Origin: Aurantiochytrium sp. KH105
Taxonomy: Eukaryota > Sar > Bigyra > Thraustochytrida > Thraustochytriidae
Length of the DNA: 64,000 nt
Reading direction: 5' to 3'
Assembly (NCBI GenBank): GCA_003116975.1
Contig: BGKB01000011.1
Location: 1 to 64,000 of the forward strand
In this document: positions 29,483 through 40,300 of the stretch, piece after piece
Position numbering within the stretch: position 1 is the stretch's first letter
How the letters are laid out: the number at the start of each line of letters is the position of its first letter
The notes under the pieces: model-generated
The model's input: only the letters and a program-made list of their open reading frames with translations
What the model was told of the DNA's origin: nothing
The model's database searches: none
Made by a program: the position numbers and the translations under genes

Positions 29483-30709
29483 ATGAGCACCGGCGCTGCA
29501 CTCCGCGCACGAGACCCCAAGTCGCACACAGTCACGGGGAGCGCAGAGAAACCAGAAACCCTATGCACATTGCACATCGACAGGTTCCTGGCAGATGGAC
29601 CTTCTGGCCAAGTTGCGGTGGCCTCGTGGGCGAAGCCAAACATAAGCTCCGACAGCAGCAAAGAAAACAAATCCAATGTAGATAACGCAGTTGAGGTTCA
29701 AGCTGACCAAGCTTCGCAAGATAGCGACCAAGATGGGAGCTCGGACGAAACGACGAGCGCGGACAGCGCAACCACAACGGGGGCATCGAGCGACATGCCC
29801 TTTGCCGACTCTCTCACACCAGAACGATCACACGAGCTTTTGCAAGAACACGGCGCATGGATCGATTTGCCGCTCCAATGCGCCCCAAAAGTCAGCTCGC
29901 AAGGCCACTTTGCTGTGAAAATGATAAAATTACCCACCAACGTACAAGAAAACACCCAAGCACTAGCAGAGATTGAAATCATCCGCATTCTCTCGCAACA
30001 AGAACACAAATTTCCACTCCTCGTCGATCTTACCTTTTGTGCCTATTCGCAAGGTTACGTTTACGTGGGCATGGAATTATGCGCTGGGGGCGACCTCTTC
30101 ACTCTGATGTACGAGCACGAACTGGAGCTCGAAGAGGTTCTTTTTGCGGCGGCAGAAATTGCTTCGGGAATACAGCATCTTCACGATCGGGGCATTGTGC
30201 ATGGCGATATTAAGCCTGAAAACATTGGCCTTTCTGCGCAGGGACATATCCGCATTCTGGACTTTGGTCTCGCGACGCATTTAACGCCCGAAGAGCACTG
30301 GGACGACGATCAAAACAGGCTCTGTGTATGTACCACGTCGGGGACGCTCTTCTATTCCGCCCCGGAAATTCTCAAGCGCGAAAAGCACGGCTGTGAAACG
30401 GACTGGTGGAGTTTTGCCGTTGTTCTTTTCGAAATGTACTACTCGTGTTGGCCCTGGTGTGCTGAGAACGACCAGGATACCTGTAACTTGATCTGCGCGG
30501 GCCCACTCGAGTTCCCTCACGACAATCGGCCATTTGTCCCCGAGCTCAACAATTTTTTTCACCAGCTTTTTCGCAAAGAGCCTTCTCGCCGCCTTTGCCA
30601 CGAGGCAGGACTCGCCAGCATCAAGGCGCATCCTCTATTCAATTTTGTCAACTGGGACCTAGTCGCCAGTGAAGGCTATCAGGCGCCACTCTCTTTTCAA
30701 GCACAGTAA
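29483..30709 (+). CDS. AGC-like Ser/Thr protein kinase with N-lobe insert
   Basis: A 408-residue protein kinase that transfers phosphate from ATP to Ser/Thr. The glycine loop is DGPSGQVAVA (about residues 37-46). An acidic Ser/Asp/Thr-rich insert of roughly 85 residues follows before the ATP-binding Lys in FAVKMIK (about 143). The catalytic loop is HGDIKPEN (about 239), with Gly in place of the usual Arg of HRD. DFGLA and SAPEI are intact, and DWWSFAVVLFEM is typical of AGC kinases. The C terminus is short, with no clear hydrophobic-motif tail. The ATG at 29483 was chosen because upstream in-frame sequence looks like 5' untranslated DNA. The kinase assignment is strong; the subfamily is uncertain. 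Confidence 0.92.
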   Translation: MSTGAALRARDPKSHTVTGSAEKPETLCTLHIDRFLADGPSGQVAVASWAKPNISSDSSKENKSNVDNAVEVQADQASQDSDQDGSSDETTSADSATTTGASSDMPFADSLTPERSHELLQEHGAWIDLPLQCAPKVSSQGHFAVKMIKLPTNVQENTQALAEIEIIRILSQQEHKFPLLVDLTFCAYSQGYVYVGMELCAGGDLFTLMYEHELELEEVLFAAAEIASGIQHLHDRGIVHGDIKPENIGLSAQGHIRILDFGLATHLTPEEHWDDDQNRLCVCTTSGTLFYSAPEILKREKHGCETDWWSFAVVLFEMYYSCWPWCAENDQDTCNLICAGPLEFPHDNRPFVPELNNFFHQLFRKEPSRRLCHEAGLASIKAHPLFNFVNWDLVASEGYQAPLSFQAQ

Positions 30710-31384
30710 ACACCGCCACCCTACTATACATTTCATTCGACCATTGCGCACTCTTTTTCGCTCTTTTTATTTTGTCATCATCTTTCGTCACCCCCTTCAT
30801 TTTCTGATCACTCACTCTGTATTTCGTTAAAGCCTATCCTTTTGAGGAGAACGTCTCTTCGCCGCCAGTGCCAATGCACCCGCACACTTCCGATGCTTCT
30901 TTACATAAAGCATTTGAGCTGTCTGGCTGCTCAGAGCACAATGTTGATGGCATGACACATATATGTATGTTAGCCAGCTGCAACATAAACTTGCGCTTGC
31001 TCTACGGGCAGCGGGACTTTTCAGCCAGCCGCGCAGCCCATTCTCTCCGTGCGCAAAAAGGCTCTCGTGTCTCACCATTTTTTCTTTGTTCTCCTGCGAG
31101 CCCCAGGTTGAGACTTGGCCGCCTCCGCCAAAACGGTCTTATTATTTGACGTGCACATCCACGATGCACACTGTATGAATGAAAAGAGGTGGGTGGCAAC
31201 TTGAACGTTTTGCAGTGCAGTGCAAAAGGGAAAATCACTCCTTCGTGGACCGCGCGGGCTAGCGCCCTTGCGCGCGGCCAGATCATCTATCGCGACGGCA
31301 AGAAAGACGGTGGCCGCCGACGTGAAGACGAGCAGGCGCAGCGGTGAGGCGGGCCAGCCCGCAAGAAAACCTTGACGGCGCAAG
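30710..31384. other. Intergenic region, kinase 3' end and myosin promoter
   Basis: About 675 bases. The first part is T-rich (30730-30830), typical of a 3' untranslated region; the rest is mixed. No gene or repeat array was recognised. Confidence 0.6.
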
Positions 31385-34300
31385 ATGCCCTCCAAGACGG
31401 CGACGACGTCGACCTCCAAGAGGGCTGCGCGCGCCGCGATTCACGAGCCTCCGTCACCGCCCTCGCCTTCGCAGCAGCCGCTGACGACGGACCAGGTTCG
31501 AGAGCGTATCCGGCGCGGGTCGCTCTCCCTCAGCCGCGGGGTAGCCGCGCTCGCCCGGGCGCAGAGCGAGGGCCCCACCGAGGACGAGATTGAGGCTGCC
31601 TGGTCAGAGCACACCACTGCGGAAGGCGCCACGTACTACTTTAACTCGCTCACGAGGAAAACGACATGGGATACCCCCACTGACTTTGCTCTTCGTGAAA
31701 CGCGCCGCAAGAGCGGGGCCAACATCCTCGCAGAAAGCGGGTCTTGGGCCTGGGTGCGAGATGAGATCTTTTGCTTTGCACCTGCGCAAAATGTCAGTGG
31801 CACGACCGATCTCTTTGTCACGCTCGACGGTCGCGAGATCCGCGTTGACTCTCCGGACGACATTCTCGGCCCCGTTCTAGACATTGATCGCGTCAACAAA
31901 GACACCGACGACATGGTCAAGATGCAAGTCATCAATCATGCCACCGTCCTCCAAAACCTGCGCCTCCGCACTGAGCGAGACAATTACTTTACAAACGTCG
32001 GCACTATTCTCGTGAGCGTTAATCCTTTCAAGTGGATTAATGACCTGTACACAGAGGATCAGTTTGCGCTTTACAGGGAGCGCGTCGTGGGCGACGAGGT
32101 CCCGCCTCACTTTTTTGAAATTGCTGACAATGCTTTCCGAGGTCTACGCGAGGAGCGCAAAAGCCAGAGCATTATCATCAGCGGCGAGAGTGGGTCCGGC
32201 AAGACCGAAGCAACCAAAAAATGTCTCCAGTACCTCGCCGACGTCGCGGCGTCCGCGGCAACCGGCCTTGAAAACAAGCTTCTTGCCACGAACCCCATCC
32301 TCGAGGCATTCGGAAATGCCAAAACACTGCGGAACGGTAACTCGAGCCGCTTTGGCAAGTGGACTGCCGTCAAGTTCGATGGTCGCGACCGTATTGCGGG
32401 CGGTCGCATTGTCAACTACCTGCTCGAGAAAAGCCGCGTTGCAACACAAATCAAGGGTGAGCGCAACTTTCACATTTTCTATCAACTTGTCAAGGGTGCA
32501 AATGACAAACAACGAGCGGCCCTCCGTCTTCCCAAGGCTTGCAGCCAGCTCAACTACCTCAACGCTGGCACCTGCACTGAGATTCCCGGCGTCGACGACG
32601 CCGAGGCTTTTGCCGAAACCACGGAGGCCCTCGACGAACTGGGTTTCTCGCCCCAGGAGCAAATGGACATTTTTCGTGTCGCTACGGGCGTTATGTGGAT
32701 GGGCAATGTCGAGTTCGCCCCTCCCCTCGGCGCCGCGGCAGAGGACGCCTGCGAAGTGCGTCTCCCTTCGAGTGAAGCAGCCATCAAGGCCACCTGTGAT
32801 CTCCTCGGGTTTTCACGCGAGGAGTTTCTCTCTAACGTTACGAATCGCATCCGCTCCATGGGCGGTCAGGTCATCGCAAGCCCGCTCAGCGCGCAGGCCG
32901 CCGCCGAATCCTGCGCGGCGCTCGCCAAGGAAATTTACGGCCGCCTCTTTGACTGGCTGGTCGAACACGTCAATAAAACGCTGGCTGGCGAGTCGCCACA
33001 GGGCGGGGCGAGCGGTCCTTTTGATGCACCGGGCCGCATGATTGGTGCTCTCGACATCTTTGGCTTTGAAATATTTGAGCACAACTCTTTCGAGCAGCTC
33101 TGCATCAACTTCGCCAATGAGAAACTTCAACAGCACTTCAATCAGCACACCTTCAAAACGGAGCAAAGGGTGTACGAGGCCGAAGGGATCGACTTTGTCA
33201 CTCCTCCATTTGAAGATAACGCCGACGTGCTTTCACTCCTTGAAGACAAGCCCCGTGGTCTCTTTGTGCTCCTTGATGAGGAGTGCGTTTTACCGCGCGG
33301 GTCGGACGCCTCGTACGCTAGCAAGGTCGCGCAGTTCCACGGGACGGCCTCAGGTGGAGACTCTCACCCGCGCTTTCAAGCAGGACCAAAACTTCGCGCC
33401 AAGCGCGAGCTCTCTTTCGCGGTCGAGCACTATGCCGGTCTCGTAGTATACAGCGCTCTGGGCTTTCTCGAAAAGAATAAAGATGATCTCCGCGAAAATC
33501 TCGTTAGTCTGGCGCGAGGAGCCACGAATGCCCTTATGGCATCCGCCCTTTTCCCTGCAAGCTCTGTGGAGGACGATGGAACAGTGACAACCAGCAACGC
33601 CAACTCCTCCGGCTCGGGCAGGCGCCGTCACAAGACCCAGGCCGGATTCTTTTGCCGCCAGCTCGACGGACTCATGACCACGCTCGATGCGACGAGCCCG
33701 CACTACATTCGCTGCATCAAACCAAACAACGAAAAGGCGCCAGACCGCTTCGATCCCTTTTTGTGTCTCGAGCAACTCCGCTATTCGGGCGTCTTTGAGG
33801 CCATCGAGATCCGCAAGCAGGGTTTCCCCTTTCGTCGCACGCATGATGTCTTTTACCGGCGCTTTCGCGTCTTTTCGAGCGACGACTTTAAGACGCATCG
33901 CGAACCCTCGCTCGTGGGATCCGCCAAGGATCGTTGTAAAGCCCTGCTCGAGGATCTCTTGAAAACCTCTGAAAACGATCCACAAGTCGACCTTACCGAC
34001 TGCCGTCTTGGAAAGACAATGGTGCTCTACCGCGCGCCCGAGCACCTTTACCTCGAAGCGCATCGCGAGCGAGCCCGCGATCGCGCAGGTGGAGACATTA
34101 CTCGCATCGCTCGAGGTCACTTAGCGCGATGCAGGGTCGCTGCATTTCGCGATGTCCAGCGGGAACTTCGCGAAGCAGTCGACTCACGTGAACTCATGGA
34201 CATAAGTGAGGCCGTCGCCGCAGCAGAAGAAAAGGTCAAGCCCCCCTTTAATCTCCACAAGGAAATTCAAGAGGCCCGCGATGTCATGGCCGTCATCGAG

Positions 34301-37300
34301 GATGAGCTCCAGCTCTGCGCCCAGGTCGAAGACCTCGAGGCTGCGATTCAAGACAAGCCAGCCGCTGCAGCCGAGCGCTACGAAGAGATTGAGGATGTAC
34401 TGACGGCCTGTGAGAAGATGCAGATCGCACGAAAGTACCCCGAGCTCCAATCTACCATTGCTGACTTTGATCGCCGAATTCAAGGCGTTCGTAACCTTAT
34501 CCAAGCGAAGAAGGACCTGCGCGCTGCAACGCGGGCATCCTACAAGCCCGAGCTCGTGAGGGCGATTCAAAAGGCCAAGGCGCTTCAGGAAGACCATGGT
34601 TCGCCCTTTTGCGAGCAAGAACTCAAGGCCGCGCGCGATCGCCTCGACCATGTTGTTCGCGAGGAAAAGCTGATCGAGTCCCTCGTATCAGGACTTGGCA
34701 AGGGCGGGCCGCAGGGACTACCCGGAAAACTTGATCTTTCCGTCATTAGCACAAAGTCTCTTCGCAAAGCCTGGACCAAGGCTGCCGCAGCACGCGAGGA
34801 ACTAACGCCGCGTGGGCGGTCTCTCGCCGATGTCGCCGAACTCGTCCTCGCCTTGCGCGAGAGCCTGCAGGGCTCGGACTGGGACTCGACAGAGTCACTT
34901 TTGGCTCGCGCCATGAAACTCGACGAGGACGGCGATCTTGACCGCTTTCATATTCCTCGCGATGAGATTGACCTCTGCAAGGGCGAGTTGGCGTGCTACA
35001 CCATTGTTGCCGAAATCTCATCCGCTATGCAGTACGACACTGTGCGCGGGGATGCCTCCAAGCCTGACTTTTCGCAGGCTTCCACAAAGCGACTCAGGGA
35101 CGATATTGAAGACGCCAAGATGCTCGAGTCGCCAGCAGAGGTCGCGCACGCGGTTATTGCGAGCGCAGAACGGCATGCCCGCCTTCGCGATGCTGCTGTC
35201 AACACACACTGGGAAACCATGGCAACGCTTCTCGACGGCGACCACGACACCCTCAATGAAGGCCTTAATTCGGAAGACAGGTATGCACGCATCTTTCTCG
35301 ATGCTGTCAAGCCCGAACAAGAGCTTCTGAAAAAGCTGTACTTTGCTCATGTTCTGGAAACACGGGCTTCCGAGGCATTGGCCAAACGAGCCATCTCCGG
35401 TCAGGTGGGAAAACTTAAGGTGAACCCCAAGCCAACCCGCGAGCTGGATGCCGTCGTTTCGTGGGTGAAGAAGCACCTTGGAGGATCTGGACCTTCGGCT
35501 CGAAGCGCGGCGCTGCTCATTCTTGTCCAGCACGTGCGGTCCATTCGCGCCGACCTGGAACGCTCGTCCGATGATCGAAGCATCTTGGAGCGCGTAACAG
35601 AGGCTCGCAAGCTCGCAACAAAGCACAGCGCTCCCGAAGCCTGCAAAGACGAACTCAAGCTCGTGCTGCATGATCTCACAGAAAAAGATTGCGTTCGAAT
35701 CCTTGCCAAGGCAGCCAAGGCGCCTGGCGCGGTGGCTGGCACTGTTGGCAGTATCAAAGTCGCTGGAGTCAGCGCTGATCCGCTCGACCAAGCGCTCAAG
35801 GAAGCTCAGTCGAAACTTGCTGCAGTCGGTGCTGATCCTCAGCCTCACTCCAAGGAGGCCGCCCAAGCCTTTTACGGCGCGCGCGAGCTTGCTAATCTGC
35901 GACGCGCTATTTTGAATGACGATTGGGACATGGTCGAGTCTGTACTTCTTGCAGGAGGCGATCACAAGGATCCGGACGAGGATCCCCTGGAAGCAACAGA
36001 AAAAGAACTGCAACTTATTCAGGATGAGCTGAATAATCGAACCATCATTGCCGAGCTGACGCGCGCGCTTTCTTCGGGCGGGGCACAAGGTAAGGTTGGC
36101 AATCTTGATCTCGACGGCATCGAAGTCGATGCTCTACAGGCTGACGTGGATGACGCCAATGAGCTTGGCTGCAAGACGCGCGAGGCCAAAGATCTCCTCG
36201 AAAATGCTAACCTCGTGCTTCGTCTTCGTCGCGGACTCGTCTCCCAGGACTGGGAAATGATCGAGCACGCTTTGGAAGAGGCGCGCTTCAAACGTGTCAT
36301 TCCCGCCGCCGAGGCCGAAGTCAAGCTTGCAACAAAGGAGTTGCACAATCGTCGCATTATGCATGCTCTGCAGCACGCTCTGAAATCAGGAGGACCCAGC
36401 GGAACAGCAGAAAACCTGCGTGTAGACACAATCACCTTTCATGTGTTAGACGAAGCCTTGGCACTTGCTCAAAAGCTGCGCTGTGAGTCCAAGTCTGCGC
36501 AGTGTCTCTTTGGTGCATGTAAAATTGTGCGTGCTGGAAGAGCAGCTCTATCCGAGAAGCGTTTCTTGCAGCTGGGCCAGCTCGTCGAGGACGCAGAGCG
36601 CCAGGGCTTCTTAATCGTCGAAGACGGCAGAAACGATACGAACGACGAGGCCGAGGAGGTCAAGCGTGAAGCCGTCGGCCCTGCGCAGCGCGAGCTGTCT
36701 TTGATGCGTGAAAAGTTTGAAGATGAGAGCATGTGTCGTGACCTGGCCGAAGCACTCGCTGAAGGCCAGCCTTCGGGTCGCATTGGAGCCATTGACTTGT
36801 CGAGCGTTAAGCTTGGTGTGCTCCTCAATGCTACCGAAAAGTATAGCATGCTTGAACCTCGTTCGACGCGTGCGGCGCAACTTCTCGAGAGCGCAAAGGT
36901 CTCCGTGTCACTGCGCGAGGCGCTTCTTGCCGGCCCGGACTGGGCATCAGCCGAGGCCATTCTCGAGCGCCATGCTCCAGAGGCTATTATCGAGGAGCAT
37001 GGATTCGGTCTTGTGGAAAGCGTCGAGGCGGAGGCAAATCTTGTCCGCGATGAGATCGAGCATCGTGCTGTCATGTCAACTCTCTCCGGCGCGATTCGCC
37101 ACGGCGCCGTGTCCGGGTCCATCGGCGCTCTCGATCTCGATCTGCTCTCTGTCGAAATTTTGAACGAGGCCATTGAGGCTGTCAAGAAAATGAATTGCAA
37201 GTCCCCCGAATCAAAACAGCTCTTTGAGACGGCCAAGGCGCTGCGAGATGTACGCGCTTGCGTTGCACAGGCCGACGCAGCCACGTCTGCAGAGGGGCAA

Positions 37301-40300
37301 CCAGACGCCGTGACCTGGCTCGGCGCAGTCCAGGTTTCTCTGGACAAGGCACGCAAGATTTCTGTGGCGCAAGAAGCGGCGGAGGAACTCAAACTTATCC
37401 AGGATCATGTGGACGACATCAAGATTATCCGAGAGCTTTGCGCGGCGCTCCGCCAAGGGGCGGTGCAAGGCAAGCTCGGCCAGGCAGACTCGAACTCGTG
37501 CGAGCTCGAACGCCTGGAGAGCGCCCTACAATGCGTCCATACACTTGTCTGCAAGACGGAACGCGCGAAAAAGCTCGAAAAGACTGCCAAGCTTGTGGCC
37601 GTCTTTCGCAGCGCTCTTGTTGCAGATGGCTGGGATGGATTTTCGCAGCTGCTCAACAAGCAGCTCGGAGTGAGCGTCGAGGGCGGCTCACCGCCCGACC
37701 ATTTTGCTGGCCACGCTGACGAGGCGCGGGAAGAATTCCAGCGACTCGTCGATGAGTGCCGAGAGCGGACAGCTGCTTCGCGTCTCAAGCATGCTTTGGA
37801 AAATGGATCCGTGCGGGGCACTCCGGGTGAGGCCAACTTGTCGGACTTGGACACGCAGGGTCTCGAGCATGCAATCGCGCTCGCTCGTCGGGCTGGCAAG
37901 CACTTGAGCCAGCCCACCAAAGATTTAACTCGAGTTGCTGAGACGCTGCTGCTGGTTCGCCAAGGCTTTGAGCATGGAGGACGCGAGCAGGACGAGGTGG
38001 AGGCCATTGCTTCTGCTCTGGCTCGCATTCCCTCGTTCACGCGTGTTGGCGAGGCGGCACTGTCCGAGTCCACGACAAAGGAACTCGAGCTTGCACAAGA
38101 TCACGTTCACGACTTTCGCATCCGCAAGACAATCCGCGAGGCCATTCGAAGTGGCCATGGAGGCGATCCGCTTCGCATTGCTGCGGTCGACACGTCAGGT
38201 CTCCGCGATGCGCTCAGTGCTGTCAATGCGGGTCTGGGCGGGGCCAAGTCGCGCGAGGCGCGTGACCTCGTGGATGGCGCAGAGCTGATTTTGAAATTAC
38301 GAACTGCTCTTTTGCAACGCGACTTCGACGACCTGCGTTTCGTGCTCGGCGACGCGATCGATAATGAAGGCATTTCCCGCATGCCAAACGCCGAGGAGCA
38401 AGTGTACCACGCACGTGGGCTCCTTGTGAGTCACGAAACGGTCAAGACGTTGGGCGAGGCGGTGCGAGATGGCTCCGTTCTCGGAGGAGGAGATCGTCGT
38501 GATCGAGAAGATCAGAGCGCGGCAGACGACGAGGAGAACGACAGAGAAGTGAGCAGCCAAGCTTTGCGAGAGGCTCTTGCCAATGTCGAAAAACAAGTGG
38601 GTGGACAGTATGACCCGGAGGTTCTCAAACTCTGCGAATTGTGTGAGCACTTGGCCGAGCTTCGCGACGTTTATTTGACTTCGAGCGCAAAGCGCTGGGC
38701 CTCTGTAGACGCTGAGCTCACGGCGATGCAAAATTGCATGCTGGTGCTCGATGACCAGCGCCGTCGGCAGCATGGCATCGAAAGTAGCGATGCCAACACG
38801 GAGAGTGAGCATGCTGCGGCGATCGAAAAAGTAGAAGGAGAGGTTCGTGCCGAGTTTCAAGAGATTCATGACCGGGCCGAGGATCGCCTTGCTCAGCGCA
38901 TGATTCTTGAAGCCATGGCTGAAGGTGGTCTGCAGGGCCGCGTCGGCGCCGTGGCAACGTCTTCTGTCTCGGTTGCGTCTCTCGAAGCCGCAGTTCATGC
39001 AGCCTCGAACGCACGCAAGCCTTCGTCACGTACGAAGATCATGCTGCGCGAGGCGAAAGAGCTTCTTTCGTTGCGTAAAGCCATGTTGGCAGATCAATGG
39101 CAGACCGTCTACAATGTGGTTCGTACGTGGCGCGAGAACACGCCCGATCGCGCCGTGTCGTCTTCGTCAACGATGCAAATGACACTGGCCGAAGAAACGC
39201 AGCTTGAGGCTTTGCAGCTGTTTTCGAGCGAGCGGAGACTGGCTGGCGACGAGGCGACACGTCGCGTCGTCGTTGACGAGCTTTCGCACGCGCTTGCGAA
39301 CGGTGGTGTGCGGGGCGCCCCCGGGGAGCTGAGCACGCAACATGTCTCTGTTGCACAACTCAATCGTGCAATTGCTCATGCGCTTGAAATTGGAGTCACA
39401 ACTCCTGATGCACAGCAGCTCATGCTTGCGGCGCACACCGTTCGTCAAATTCGCAACGGCATCCTCGCCAGTCCCGATGAGGGCGGCGGTGACGGTCGCG
39501 TAGATTGTCCATTGGTTCGGGATGCGCTTCGGATTTGTGAGGAGGAGCAAGACGCCGATTCTGATTTGCCCGAGGTAGCAAGGCGTGAGATCGTGCTCAT
39601 CAAGCACGAATTGGAGGACCAGGACGCAGCCAAGGCTCTCTCGGATGCCCTTGCCTGGTCAGAAGCTTCGAGTGACGATGAATATGAAGAGGAAGGTCAG
39701 GATCTCGCGGCTCGATCTCATCTGCAAGTTGTTTCCGATCACGCGCCCGAAGATGAGAGAAACAACGAAGACGTGAAGGAAGAAGACGATGACGACGATG
39801 ACGATGACGACGACAACATCGATGTCAATGACAGACAGGACAAGAGCGAGGATAATGAAGCGATGGAGAGGAACAGTGAGGAAACGGAGTCTGCTCGTGA
39901 CGAGGCCGAGGCCAAGTTGCGCCGTGCAGAAGAGAAGCAGAGCGTGCAGCGAGCGGCGGGCGAGATGGCGCGGCGAACCTCGGCCTCGTCGTCCTCCTCG
40001 TCTTCATCTTCCTCCCCCGCAGCTCGCACATCTGCAAAGGCTCCAGCAAGAAGCCAGAGGTCGCGGCGTCGGCGGCGAAAGTTTTCTCGCTATGCACCAT
40101 CTCGCGTAAGCGTCGAAAAGGTGAATAGTGCGATCGCGAGAACGCAGGAGGGGAGATGCCATACAGTGTATTCAAGTGCGCTATACAAGTTGGCCTTTTT
40201 AATTCGAGATATGCGCCTTGCATGCCTCGAAACGGCGTGGGCGCAAGCTTCGGCGTGCATTGCGTCGATCGACAAGATGCGTGATCGGATTCGCTCGCAA

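Noticed and set aside
29483-30709. Reading the kinase as a pseudokinase because HRD is HGD
   Set aside because: The catalytic Asp, the VAIK-type Lys, the DFG motif and APE are all present.
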